Position numbers and translations under genes: made by a program. From Circinella umbellata (Eukaryota > Mucoromycota > Mucoromycetes > Mucorales > Lichtheimiaceae), in the NCBI GenBank assembly GCA_025093555.1, contig JAIWNF010000099.1:1-64000 (forward strand): a DNA stretch of 64,000 nucleotides, in the 5' to 3' direction. Numbering within the stretch: position 1 is the first letter of the stretch; each line of letters opens with the position of its first letter. The notes under the pieces were generated by a model. The model was given only the letters and a program-made list of their open reading frames with translations. It was not told the DNA's origin and did no database searches. Positions 36,290 through 47,819 of the stretch are shown piece after piece.

Positions 36290-38382
36290 GTAGACGAAGG
36301 GCGCGCCAAATTACTAAAGTGCCTGGTTAAAATTGGCGCATAGTCATTCCCTTTTAATAGCATATCTTTTAAATTTTTTGGGAGCTTCAAATACCGTTCA
36401 TGTTTTTTGATATTATTAAATCAGGTTTAGCACCTACAACTTTTTGTTTGATTGACCCATCGGTGGCATTCTGCTCCTCATTGTGTCTGGATGATGACGA
36501 CGAAGACAGTTGATCGCTTCTAGAAAAAGATATAGATGTATACGCTCTGAGCTTGCAATCTTAAAAATAAGTTTTCCCCATCACTACCCCCCCTATTATT
36601 GATATACGTATATACCTAAAAACATCAGCTTTCAAATCGTCGAAAGAGTCATCGATCGCCCTCCATAATCGCATCACATCTCGTTTTTTTCCATTCCTTT
36701 CAATACGGTTAATGGTGTCCCACCTGTAACCCGCAAGAACGTTTAACACTGTTCGTTTGGCACAATCCGCATCGAATTGCCTCACCGGATCAAATCGGCT
36801 TTCATCTGCAAGTTTCCATGCGTCGTCGAGATTATTCTAGTGAAACGTTTCATAATATGAATAACTCATTGGTGTCTTTTTAACAATATTTATATTTATA
36901 TGTACCACATTTTTGAATTGATTGAAAAAATTATTTAATTTTTTGGGAAGTGTAGGAAGAGGAACAACATTTTTATTTTCTATCTCTTTTAATTAATCTT
37001 GTGAAAAAACATTCTGCCAGCGCTTATCTACTAAGTTCAATATGAACGAATGAACGGCGTTAAAAATATAAGAACCAAAGATCAGTATTTCATAACATGA
37101 ATACATCAACCAAAAATGGCCACACTTACTGTTCATACTTCAGACCCTTGGCATATTCATATATTATGTCTTCCACAAATACATCACCAAGTTTCCATTT
37201 ACTATTATTATCCATTGACCGGTACTTTTCTTCAAAGGATTCCCACTATTCCATCGATAATAAATCCTATACATTGTTGAAAATTAGGAACGGAAACGTT
37301 ACCAATCATAAATATATATATAACAAAAGTTTGTTCAAAGCAAAAATTTACAAGCCCGGTGGAACTACTTGAGTCTGAGGAACAACTTGGTTTTGAATTC
37401 TTTCGGTCAGTGGATGAAGAAGCTTCTGAATGACTTTTAACATCACCTGAGATGGATGGGGGAGAGGAACGCTATAATATTAAGAAGTGACCCAGAAAAA
37501 AAAAGACATCATAAGAAAAGACACAATAAAAAAATAAAGAGAACCATTATACCTCTAATAATTCTTGCAGTATAACGTCCCATGATGGCTGTTGCTTGTT
37601 AAAATCCTTATCAAAAGTAAAATAAAGGGTTACAATTGTCATAATTTGTTGATTTTGATTGAGAACTACAGGATCTTGCATTGACTACCACCAAAGGAGG
37701 CAATCTTTCCAGATTCGAGAGAATAATTTTTCACTCAATCTTGTCCCTGCTTATGAGCGAAGAGTTTTCATTTACTTTTCCATTTTTGGAAGGAAGTTTT
37801 TCCCAAATTGAGCATTATTTTGTTGTTGAGTATGTGGGACATACCACTTTTTAATTTTGAGTCTATAGAATATCGTAATTTTCGTAAACGACTATATAAT
37901 AGTTCGCGATTGGCAATACTAGTTGCTTGTATTCTTCATAGAGTTTGTACGTCCATATACAAAAAGACTAAATTGGATATGCTCAAAAATCAATCCGCTC
38001 AAATACGCGCGGATATGGTCCCTCCTGTGGTAATTAACGCTAAGATCCTGTATAAAGTTTTTAAAAGCAAAAAAAAAAAAAAGAGGGAGAGGACATATTG
38101 CTTACCTGTACTTCATATTCCTCTAACATCTTCTTAAACAAGAAATTCCAAGTTGTCTTGACATCAACTCTCTTGCTATGGGTTACAATAGACTGAGGAT
38201 CATAAAGGTGGAAGCCTTTCAATGACACGGTGTTCTTTTCAAATTCAAGATATTTGCTAAATACTATACAAATATATTAATTTAATAAATACAAGTCATT
38301 TTTTAAAGTGATGTACATTGTCTAAATTACCTTCTTTAAATTGGGACCAAAGCTGGTCATTCATAGAAATCTTGGAGGACAT
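36290..38382 (-). pseudogene. Copy D of the multi-exon family, divergent and broken
   Basis: ATG at 38382-38380 opens exon 1 (to 38331; MSSKISMNDQLWSQFKEG), matching copy B exon 1. Exon 2 (about 38265-38110) reads SKYLEFEKNTVSLKGFHLYD. Exon 3 is near 37605-37550 (KQQPSWDVILQELLE). The exon 6 equivalent (about 37050-36905) keeps the DKRWQN Trp but has an in-frame TAA. Exon 7 (about 36840-36617) contains QFDADCAKRTVLNVL and LWRAIDDSFDDLKAD. Exon 8 contains VVGAKPDLIISKNM, then an internal deletion jumps to RYLKLPKNLKDMLLK. This is the most divergent copy by eye, apart from F. A Harbinger element sits 72 bp upstream of its start codon. Confidence 0.72.
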
Positions 38383-38661
38383 GAAGTTTTGCAGAAATTG
38401 AGGAGGTAAGCTTTTCAGCCGCCATGATACTAAAATCTCGATGTACGATATAAGACCAGCTGCAGCGGTGCTGTTACACCCGCTGTTATGTTAAATTTAA
38501 CAGCTTGCATAACAGCTACCCCCACGCAGCGGTGCTGTTATCGGGCTGTTGGATTTGGCTTTTTTCTTGAAAGCTGTGAAATTTCAAAGCTGTTTGAATT
38601 CAAATTACTGCAAAATTGGAAAAACTTTCCCTCTACAACCTCATCAGAGAAAAAAAAACAC

Positions 38662-39230
38662 ATGCCTACTACTCCCACTACTACTCCTACCATTGTTTTT
38701 GGTACCAACATCCAGCGCAAGAAGAAAGGTATAGACTTTACCAAAGCTGAAGACATCGGGCTTGTTGAAGCATATCTTGGCGTCACCACCCGGCCAGAAG
38801 TAGGAGACGACATGAATGATGAAACCATGTGGTCTTTAATCAAATCCGCATTCAGCACGAAAACCGGAGATCCGCAATCCCCAGATACCACTTCGTTGAA
38901 AACAAAATTCAATTCTATTTCATCAAAGTGTCAATATTTCTCTGCGAATTACGCGAAAGTGATGGCCCAGCCACATGGTGGTGAAAACGACAATCATATG
39001 GTGAGCTAATTTTGCATCTATATAAAAACTTTAGTAACTAAAGTTAGCAGGCAATCAACAATGACATATAGTATGAACGGGCCTGCGAAAAGTATGTCGA
39101 CTCCCGTCCCGTTAATAGTGGCAAAAATTTTGGATTGAAGCATGTATGGGACTTACTGAAAGACGAGCCCAAATGGAAGCCCCAAGCTCCTAAGTCAAAC
39201 AACCGGGTAGAGATGGTGCATTGCCATTAA
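38662..39230 (+). CDS. Harbinger accessory Myb/NAM-associated DNA-binding protein
   Basis: Two exons, 38662-39000 and 39072-39230 (GTGAGC donor, ATATAG acceptor, phase 0), 165 residues, no internal stop. ATG 38662 is the first in a good frame; an upstream open stretch from 38488 lacks a better start. The N-terminal half has a trihelix/Myb-like segment (DIGLVEAYLGVTTRPEVG, then WSLIKSAF). Exon 2 has the plant-type NAM-associated motif (YERACEKYVDSRPVNSGKNF, HVWDLLKDEPKW). In PIF/Harbinger elements this second protein binds the ends and partners the transposase in the nucleus. It appears intact, unlike its partner. Confidence 0.8.
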
Positions 39231-40031
39231 TGACCTGGTCAAACAAAGGGGATTTATGTAAGACGTTGATGTCATTACATGAGCCAGGAACACCAAAAAA
39301 CAAATGCCATATCCATAAGTCATGTGAAGCGACAGCTTCAAGGATGACAGTGGATGTACCTTCTTTACCACAAGTGTACATACCGGCCCAACCAGTCGGA
39401 CAATTATTCCACTGTCAATGCATGCAATCCAAGGATCCAAGCATGCCTGGAAGCCCGCGTGCTTCACCAAGGGCCAACAGACGTTTGAGGTCTTGCTCAT
39501 TAGGGGCTCGAAGATATTCTTCCCCAAAGCACTCGATAACCCCTTTGCAGAATTCATTCAAAGAGCTTCGCGCTGTTGTCTCACTGATCTTTAAATACTC
39601 GTCGACAGCATCAGCAGGACCGCCATACGCAATCGTACGCATAGCTGCGGTACCTTTGACATACGGATGTATCCCAGGCTTTCCCGCAGCATCAGTTCTT
39701 TCTTGAAAGTACTCATACTTTGTTTCAAGTTCTTGCATGATACACAAAAACAATTCACGTTCCATACGAAAACGACGACGAAAATATGAGGCATCGTATC
39801 TGGGAACAGGTACAGAGTAATCTTCCTTGATTATTTTTTTAAAAAGGGCACGATTACGTTTAATAACTTTCTTTTTTGGTTTTTCGATAGTAGAATTCGT
39901 GATGAGTTTTCTTTCTCGGGAATGTTATAAGACACGAGCAGCAATTTGTCGTGCATTTTTTATAATGCTATTTCTCTCATTTGCACATCGAGATCACGTT
40001 TTTGTTTACGGTTTTTGAAAAATTTAGACAT
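39190..40031 (-). pseudogene. PIF/Harbinger transposase (DDE_Tnp_4 type), nonsense-disrupted
   Basis: The main frame (39780 to 39190) reads YFRRRFRMERELF, then RTDAAGKPGIHPYVKGTAAM, TIAYGGPADAVDEYLKIS, GMLGSLDCMH and VPGSCNDINVLHKSPLFD, the classic order of HARBI1-like transposases. A single in-frame TGA at about 39413-39415 replaces the Trp expected after DCMH; reading resumes at once with QWNNCPTGWAGM. The N-terminus, from ATG 40031-40029, has a further frame break or TAA near 39930-39960. So the transposase is probably inactive although the element ends are well kept. Confidence 0.85.
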
Positions 40032-40159
40032 CGTTGTTGTATTAATGAACAGAATCAATAATTTTATGAAGAGGAACAACTTATTAAAATTTTTGGTGTT
40101 AACAATTTTGTAACAGCACTGCTGTGGCTGGTCTAAGTCAGGATATAAAATAGAGTAAT

Positions 40160-40835
40160 AAGATAAATTTGCGAGAGCAACCAAAAGCCGTGCCATCCTG
40201 CGGTCGTGCCATCCCCCCATAATTTGACTCCGCTGTCTTCCGTCACGCCTTACTATCCTACATCTGTGTATAAATGATAGATTGTTCTTACTTATCAGGT
40301 AATACGTAATGAATAGCTTTTACTCAAACCCTCTTTACCAATGTAAGTATCACTTTTGGTTAATGGAAGTACATGACACGTATGTTAACTTGACTTATAC
40401 ATTATTACAATTCCAAATATGAATTTTGGGAAATAGTTTATCTTATAATAGTTACTGTACTTATTTTATGGTTTTTTACTACTAACATTTATATTATTTT
40501 TAAATTTTTCCTTTAGTAAAAAGATTTAATCAACTTCCACATTATTTACCATTTTATTTCATCCCTGTTATAATTTCGTACTCTATTTATATAATATAAA
40601 TTTACACTATTGAGCCAAAAAGAAAAGTATTTAAAACGAAACAAAAGCACCGGCTTTTTTAACGTCATTATATGTTGGAAAGTATTATCTATGCAAAGGT
40701 ACAACTTTCACGGCAGGGCAGGGTATCAATGGCACGACCAAGTACAGTGGAATAAATTAAACGCAGTCATGGGGGGATGGCACGAGCGCAGGATGGCACG
40801 ACTTTTAGTACCTGCCTAAATTTGCCTATAAATAT
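40160..40835. mobile_element. MITE-like element with long imperfect inverted ends
   Basis: The left arm (about 40166-40232) carries GTGCCATCC twice, followed by a CCCCC run. The right arm (about 40765-40829) carries the complement (GGATGGCAC twice, preceded by GGGGGG). The order and spacing are mirrored and AAATTTG words lie outside. Exact ends and a target duplication could not be fixed. No coding capacity is recognised inside. It begins about 30 bp from the Harbinger right end. Confidence 0.6.
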
Positions 40836-41290
40836 ACACCGTTACTTTGAACCTTTTTTTCTTCTCACTTCCCAACTTTTTTTTACGTTGAAATCTTTAT
40901 TGTTTAATTTCACACATCCATTTTTGAACTCATTGATTAACACTTATCTTTGCATCAAACACTTTGAACTTTATCTTTGCAGTTGGGTGACTCCTGATTA
41001 CCATTTAAATTATTTTTAGTTTGATATTGAGTACTCTACTTTTAACACATGAATTGTCACTCTTAAACAGATTAATTTGAGTTTTATTTCTGTTTAAGAA
41101 AAAACAAAACTTGATCTCTATTACTATTTCAAGCAGATGATCTGGATCATATCTTTTTACTTTTATTAATTAATCTTTGATTTGGAAAAAGATCTAAAGA
41201 ACATTGACACCTCTTTTTTTTCCAAGTATGTTTTTTGGATGTTGTTACACTAATTTTTATGATTGCTTTATATATATATATGTATAATAG

Positions 41291-41602
41291 ATGTCACCTA
41301 AAGGGTTTTCAGGAATCTCAACCACTTTAGCTGTCATGAATGCTAACCATGAAGCAATATTTTCATCAATTGAAATGTTGTCAACAAAACTAACAAAAGA
41401 GTCGAAAACCCTACATGAATGTCTTTATAATATTGAAGAAAAAATTGAATTACTGGATATGGAAATTAAAAATCTGAACTAATTGAAAGACATACCCTCA
41501 GTTCAAGATATAGAAAGATTGGATGAAGGAAATACTATCGACTGGATCATGTATCTGCAAAACGAGGATGGTAAAGGTGATGTTTTGAATGTTGAAGCGT
41601 GA
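41291..41602 (+). pseudogene. Small unassigned ORF with helical C-terminus, interrupted by a stop
   Basis: ATG 41291 lies directly after an ATAATAG that could be a splice acceptor. The frame runs 63 codons (MSPKGFSGISTTLAVMNANH, then a charged, probably coiled-coil stretch ending EEKIELLDMEIKNLN), meets TAA at 41480-41482, and stays open in the same frame to TGA at 41600-41602 (DIERLDEGNTIDWIMYLQNE). The family is unknown. It lies just outside the possible left end of the second CACTA locus. Confidence 0.35.
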
Positions 41603-42383
41603 TTAACTTTATCCATAACTACAGTGAGCTCTACGATGAAAAAAAGAACGCAAATTGAAATAAGATATTCTCAAAATTGTTCGATCACTACGGGCTTAAA
41701 ATCACTGATAGTTTGTTGATCATCTAGAAAAATCTATTTTCTCTGAAAATCCACGAAAAATTTCTAAATATCTTTTATATAAAGCTTGTTCTAAAACGTT
41801 TATTTTTAGATTAAATAATTTATCATGTCTATTTTTTTTGCCCCTGTCATATAAAAGAGAATGAGGGATTAGTAAAATGGATATCTATAAAAACTCTAAT
41901 AATCTTTGGAATTTCTTATGCTGCTGGGTTACAAATAAATTCGCGTTTTCGTGTTTGCAATTTTCATGACGATTCTAAAAATACCACGTACTTACTTCAA
42001 ATGTCGCACTTGTAAGTGTATTTCTTCAAAATAAAACACGAAAAAGATAACTAACCTAATCAAATGCTTAGTAAACAGAGAAAAAAAAAAGTAGACAATG
42101 GGTACGTGAAAAAAGGAATCTTCATATAAAACGATGGCGACTTGAATCAATGATGGATCACAATAAATATGTAAACTACAAAAAATGTTACGGGTGTGTT
42201 TTTTTAAAAGAAAAAAAGGTGATGGTTTAGTTTTTCTTTTGCTTAGTTACTAACTCTTTATTACTTCAATGTCAGTGACAGAAACAATCGTGCGTCCACG
42301 GAAATGAATAAGAACACACAGCCAAGTCTTGGTCTTGCCGATATGGATTATACATTTGAATCAAATGTTACTTTCTTTAAAGC

Positions 42384-42806
42384 GTGTCAGACAATAAGTT
42401 AGATACTAGATCGTATAAAAGGACGAGCTCATTGAATGGCCTTAAGCACATGATAGAACCTGATAATACTGTTTGTGATACGGGTGCCGACAATTACAGA
42501 GCTCTTACAATTATGAAGGATTGTTCTTTTCATGATCCGGTTGAAGGTACTGGAAACAGTGCCGTACTTGTTAGCAAGAAACTATATATTAAAACTGTCG
42601 CGCAGCATGAACTTTTGAAGAATGATTTCGATAATATAGTCAAAATTATTGATAGATACATATTATATAGCGCGTATCAACCACTCTACGCACATAATCA
42701 GTCAAACTCACTTTTGGTAAAAGAAAACTATTATGTTTGTTTGAGTAAATATGACATATGCTGTAGTAGATGTATGATATATATGCCTTCTAGCCAACGA
42801 ATATGA
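42384..42806 (+). pseudogene. Tnp2-type transposase N-terminal fragment
   Basis: Open frame with no ATG near its beginning (it starts with GTG), so an upstream exon or decay is likely. It ends with YDICCSRCMIYMPSSQ, matching YDICPNGCKMYQ of the first element. Preceding parts also align (NQSNSLLVKENY against FRSTSLLKKTY). It stops before the catalytic core. Confidence 0.6.
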
Positions 42807-43105
42807 TGTAAATTTAGATCTTATAAAAAATCACGACTCAAAATCAAAAATGCAAAAGAAATGTCAGTGTAAACTAAAGCTGTATACTTTCATTATGCAA
42901 CTAATCATGATAGTGATGATGCTTTAGTTATATTAAGATATCAAAGTATTACGTGCAAACCAAGAAGGACAACAAGAAGGTTAGCAACACGAATGGCAAT
43001 AACGGAAAAGATAATAACAAAAAGACTGGTAGCAGGTATATGGCAAGACTCTCCAAGAGAACGAGAAAAGGTAGTCAAAAGAGGATCCACTAAAAATCGT
43101 GTAAT

Positions 43106-43957
43106 CCCCCCATCGTGTAATTCAAGCCACACTGCTAATTATGGTCATCATCGTGTACCTATCATCCCAATGATCGTGTAGCAGCAAAGCTACATGATCC
43201 ATACTACACTATCGTCGAATTCACTTTGAAAATTGTAAAGACTAAAATAATGAAGAATGCAATTTTGATTGTTGAATTCACTGAATATTTTGATCTACTA
43301 CGATAGGAGAGCTTTTGGTAATAGAAAAATGAAGCTAAATCTACTTGAATCATTGTGATGATTTAAATACTTAATCTTTGAAAATTATTGATTACTGCTG
43401 TTGTTTTTGAAGTGGTTCCTTCTCAGCTTGTTGAATGTGTCTGCAAAAATTTGATATAATAATTCAATAAGATATCCTAATTCAATATTAGTGTCTGAAC
43501 ATCTAGTATGGAAATTAACTTGTTAGAAAAAAAATAATGTAGTGTTTTGGTCGGGTAAGTTAGATTAAGACACTGTGTTGGGGGTCTCTGTAGCACATTT
43601 GTAGCGAATAGGTTGATGTGTAAACGTTGAATATAATTGCTTCGATGTTTGTTCCATAAAATAAATAACTAAATAAATTTGTAAAGTTCTTGAGAAGGTT
43701 CGTATAATTGGTTCATTGAATTACGAAAGAGATGACACATTTCATTCGATGCATGACGATAGTCTTAATTTATTTAACTGGAAAAATATGTAACAAGACA
43801 TTATTTGTAAAATGTCTTCAAACACTCCTCATTGCCCACTCGATGACAAAATCTACACGATCAAAAAAAAAAGTTACACTACGTATGAAGCATAGTTATT
43901 TTTTTTCAAAAGCGGCGGATATAATATTACAGTGTGACTTGAATTACACGATGGGGG
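43106..43957. mobile_element. Inverted-repeat element nested in the CACTA remnant
   Basis: 28-bp inverted ends: left CCCCCATCGTGTAATTCAAG (continuing to 43134), right complement at 43930-43957, one mismatch. Length about 850 bp. No transposase is recognised inside, and no clear target duplication is seen. Its position between the N- and C-terminal transposase remnants fits insertion into an already resident element. Confidence 0.6.
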
Positions 43958-44550
43958 ACAAGTTGACAGCTTGTGCTTTACTGTCGTTGTCGATTGGGTC
44001 AAAGCAGGTTGTTTCGGCTCTAGTGATACAATAGAAAAACACGCGTTCGTTGACAAAGTATGTATCATAAGTCAATATCTTCATTGACACGCCCAACAGC
44101 TAGTAAATTGATGTTTCCTATTAGTATACCATTTATTTCATAGGTAATAACTATAATATTGTATTATCAATTACCGTTCACCTTATCTAAAAAGGCCTGC
44201 TCATCTCGTAGTGCTCTTAGCGCTCTGGAAGTCTTCCCTATAGTGAGTATAAGTATAAAAAAGAACATAATTGTTATAGACACAATCCCTTACTCAGCTG
44301 AGTTAGCTATACGGCCGGTGTAGTTTTAATCAGACTTGTCAGAAGCCAAAAGAACTCCTATGTCCCATTCCAGATGACTCTTTGCTCTCGTTAAAATAGA
44401 AGGTATCTCTCTTCTATATGTACATTTTAGCAACCCTTTCCCTACTTTTAAATCATTAGCCGGTAACGGGTTTCTTCTGATGCTTGACAAGTCCTCTATA
44501 GTTCGTTAAGTTCGGAAAATTGAGAAGGGATTTTTCTCATTTTTACTTAT

Positions 44551-46041
44551 ATGCACATCATTTTATATTTTTCAAGGCATGGATGTCGTCTATGTGTAGT
44601 AAAAGCAAAGACAATATTATCACAAGGAATGTACTTCAAGCCAAAACGTTACCCAAAGACTGCAAGAAGACCTGCTGGTGTGTTTACAGAAAAAGCCAAG
44701 AAAAGCAAAATGTACGGTATTCGATCAAAATCAAAGTTCGCTAGATTAAAAAGTTTCAAGGATTGTGAGTTTCTCGGTCTTGATTGTATGCATCTACTTT
44801 CTGGTGTGGTGAAACAATTTTGGAAATTACTTTGTGGTGAATTTGGTAAAAAGAATGATCCGTTCTTCCTGAAACCTAGGATTTTGAAAGAAATTGGTGA
44901 AGCTATTATAAAATCGAAACGAACAATTCCATCAGCACTTGACCTATATACTTCAAACGTTTCAAAAAAAAAAAACCGGCCTAAAATCGGTTAAATGGAT
45001 CAACATGTTATGTTTTATTGTTCCAACAGTGATTGTCGAGCATATCAAAGATCAAGAAGTGCAAGAGGCATCTGTCGCATTATCACAATCATGTATAATT
45101 GTATTATAAAAAGCCATAACAACCAGCGAATTACGAGAATTGGATAAACATGTCTGGTGCTGGTTGGGGACTCTTGTAAAATATGTTGACCTTGGACACA
45201 TTAGTGAGAGATATTTACTATTAATCAACATCACCTGCGCCATCTCAAGAAAATTATTATTGCAATGGGCCCACCTCGAATGTATTCGACATTCTCAAAT
45301 GAGAGAGTATTGGGAGAAATTAAACGAAAAGTGAAATCCCCATCAGCTCGAGGAAAAAATGCTGGAGATATTATAGTAGACCTTGCTTCAATGCGTTTCA
45401 ACAAAAGACATGTCACAACAACAACAACAACAACAACAACAAACGATGCCAGAACAACCTTGACTGATTCAACGGCCCTTGATTCACTAGAAATATGGAA
45501 CCCTCTCTGGGTTGGATCTACCGATATATATGCAAAATACCATCTGGACAAAGTACTGCGCAACTATTGGCAAATCTACTTGGATGATGTCGAGCAAATT
45601 AATCCATTTATCGAGGCAGGTGGAAAATTGTTTATAAGTTCAAGGGGTATAATTGGAAGCTCTTGCCGTAGTTGTGATGATACAAGACGTGATGACTTCT
45701 ATATTCAAATGATAATTGATGTGGACAAATTCCAGCGATGACGAACAATAAAAAGGAAGAAAAGATTCTACTTTGGTGAAGTAATCTTTTATTTTCGGCA
45801 CGCACAACAAGGTCTCACCAAGCTAGCCGCACTTGTGAAGGTGTCGGAGATAGAGTTAACAGTAGATGGTGTACCTTATCAACGAAAAAAATCCAACCAG
45901 AGGTATATTGTAGTTTCAGTAGTTGATATCCGTTCGATCGCTGCAATCTATACATCAACATCTAGAAGAAGATATATTGTATGGCCAGAAATGTATCGTT
46001 TGCATAAGGAGGAACTAGGTCTCCTAAGCGATCTATATTAA
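44551..46041 (+). pseudogene. Tnp2-type transposase C-terminal half, frameshifted
   Basis: Segment 1 (to TAA 44992-44994) contains YGIRSKSKFARLKSF and FLGLDCMHLLSGVVKQFWKL, the D-MHL-GV-K block of Tnp2 transposases. Segment 2 (about 45000-45260) has an in-frame TAA. Segment 3 (frame from about 45220 to TGA 45741) reads HHLRHLKKIIIAMGPPRMYS, NERVLGEIKRKV and KNAGDII. Segment 4 (45750-46041) reads FYFGEVIFYFRHAQ to YIVWPEMYRLH. The order is correct for one transposase, broken by at least three frame changes. An (AAC)n run at about 45418-45441 is in frame in segment 3. Confidence 0.75.
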
Positions 46042-46325
46042 GATAATAATTTCCAGTCACCAAATCTCACTTAGCCTCCTGTCTAAAACAATCATGAAGA
46101 ACAGAGTAACGCAGGATATGATGTTATTCATATGGAAGCAAAGTAACACAGTCATTACCAGCTCTATATAAGCCTTAAAAGGTATATATTATAGAAAATA
46201 TTAGATCAAGGACAGTCATAAAAAGTATAACATTATTTTTAGTAACACTTGCCTAACAATATCTTCTTCTTTACCTTTTTTTATTTTTTTATAGCTTTTT
46301 TATACTTTCTTTACTTCAATTCATA

Positions 46326-47160
46326 ATGGGACAATCGAGAAAGATTAAATCAAGCAGTGATCTTGAACTGGCAATTACTCGGTTGGAACGTAATATGCAA
46401 GGACAAAATTAACTCCGCAAGAAAGAAATAAAAACTCTCAAAAAAGCCATAATCAACAAACTATGTTTAATGTAAAGCTTGTTGATCTTTTGGAACAGCT
46501 TGATCAAACGGAGCAACCAGGTAGTTCAAACCAAGTTACAAATCTACCTAATGTTTTAATTGATCATCCAACGAAAGAATCGTATGATAAAAGCAACCAG
46601 AAGCATGTTACAAGACAACAGTAAAGCTGTGGTCTTTTTATTTGCCTCCTTGATATGTATAGAAGTAAAGTTAACCTACCACCCCTTGAAAGTGCTCAAA
46701 AGGAATCTCATTTCGAACACGTCCAGGGAATTGCTCCAGAAGTTATCGTGAGATGTAAAGCTAAACATAGTATTAATCAAAGACGTGAAATGGAAAGTTG
46801 GTAAAGATTTGTATCAGTACAAAATGTACCGACAACTTGAACGTGATGCTGGACCATACTTGCCTTTGAAAGCATGTACAGCACACTGGGGGGGGGCAAG
46901 GATGTAGTTAGCAAAACATTGCAAAATGTGGAGCAAGGGCAATCAAGGGCTAACAATAAAGCTCGCATATTATCAAGCAATCAAACCTCCGCTGACCAAG
47001 ATGACACTAGGTATAGCCAAAGTAGTACTTGTAATGAAGGGGATTTTAGAACACAACCGCGCTTAACTTCAGGTATTTTTTTTAATACGTATAACTAATT
47101 CCTACTTTTATTTAGCTAAAGTCGAGATGGAGATTGGATTGATGGATGACTATATTAAGC
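46326..47160 (+). pseudogene. Unassigned broken frames downstream of Tnp2 remnant
   Basis: ATG 46326 opens a basic, probably coiled-coil segment (GQSRKIKSSSDLELAITRLE) that stops at 46410-46412. A Gln-rich piece (VKLVDLLEQLDQTEQPGSSN) follows in another frame. A third piece (about 46780-46880) reads KWKVGKDLYQYKMYRQLERD. Probably relics of a second transposon gene. No family is assigned. Confidence 0.3.
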
Positions 47161-47185
47161 ATAATTTAAGGTAAATTGGATTTTT

Positions 47186-47817
47186 ATGTGTTTTTTACGC
47201 TTTTTGTCAGATAATAAAGCAGTGGTAGTCTTAGTTGGATACTTATCAGATGATATGCATAATACTATTATGAAAAGTGTATATATTACTCAAGAAAATG
47301 GCGCAGTAGAAACAAGAAATAAGCATAACAAGGAGGGCGAAAGTGAAAGCAACAATGATAATGGGAATACCAGTGATAGCGATAGCTACAGTATTAGTGA
47401 TAATAAAAATGAGACGGATAGTGTAATAGTGGTAATATTGATGGAAATAGTGAAAGCGACAATAGTAATGTAAACACAGAAGAAAGCAATTTGAGTCATT
47501 CGAGCAACTCAAGAGACTCGGATGATTCTAGTGATGATCACTCCTCTGGTTACGAATATAAAAGAAAGAACAAAAGGCAATTCAAAGCGAATGGCAAGTT
47601 CAGGAGACAAAATGCGAAAAGAAAGAAAGACAGTAAAAGTAACAAAGGCAGTAAAACAAACAAAGGTATAAGTAAGAAAAATTACAAAAGGAGTAGTTGT
47701 CGCCAACCACCATCAGATGCTGAATCTGCTAAAAGACAAAAACGATACAACAGTGTTTTTCAACAAAACATCAGAAAAAAGGAAATAATCATAATAACAT
47801 TAGCTAAAATAGCCTGA
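47186..47817 (+). pseudogene. Acidic then Lys/Arg-rich ORF pair (counterpart of 11915-12568)
   Basis: The first frame (47186-47473) ends in a D/S/N-rich segment. The second (47491-47817) starts D/S-rich (SHSSNSRDSDDSSDDHSSG) and passes into a long K/R tail (KRKNKRQFKANGKFRRQNAK). It has the same acidic-to-basic design and the same position relative to Tnp2 as the ORF in the first CACTA element. It has no ATG in a convincing place and one frame change. Confidence 0.4.
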
Positions 47818-47819
47818 AC

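Larger units (their letters stand above)
38454..40133. mobile_element. PIF/Harbinger transposon with TIRs and TAA duplication
   Basis: The left end GACCAGCTGCAGCGGTGCTG (continuing to 38477) and the right end (40110-40133) are 24-bp inverted repeats with three mismatches. They are flanked by TAA at 38451-38453 and 40134-40136, the 3-bp TWA-type duplication typical of PIF/Harbinger. The element is 1680 bp and carries the two expected genes, convergently arranged: a Myb/NAM-associated protein (+) and a DDE transposase (-), overlapping by about 40 bp at their 3' ends. Subterminal copies of GCAGCGGTGCTGTTA recur at 38526-38540. Confidence 0.93.
41686..47817 (+). mobile_element. Second CACTA/Tnp2 locus, degraded and nested
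   Basis: A possible left end CACTACGGG is at 41686-41694, and its subterminal DNA resembles that of the first element. No matching right end could be fixed, so the outer limits are tentative. Inside, plus-strand Tnp2 remnants lie at 42384-42806 and 44551-46041, and an acidic-basic ORF at 47186-47817, the same gene order as in the 9956-13005 element. Between the transposase pieces lies another inverted-repeat insertion (43106-43957). Regions 42810-43105, 43958-44550 and 46050-47180 hold only broken frames. Confidence 0.6.

Noticed and set aside
44200..44350. Possible 5S rRNA or tRNA-like stretch
   Set aside because: Some GC-richer blocks are present, but no cloverleaf, box A/B pair or 5S consensus could be drawn.
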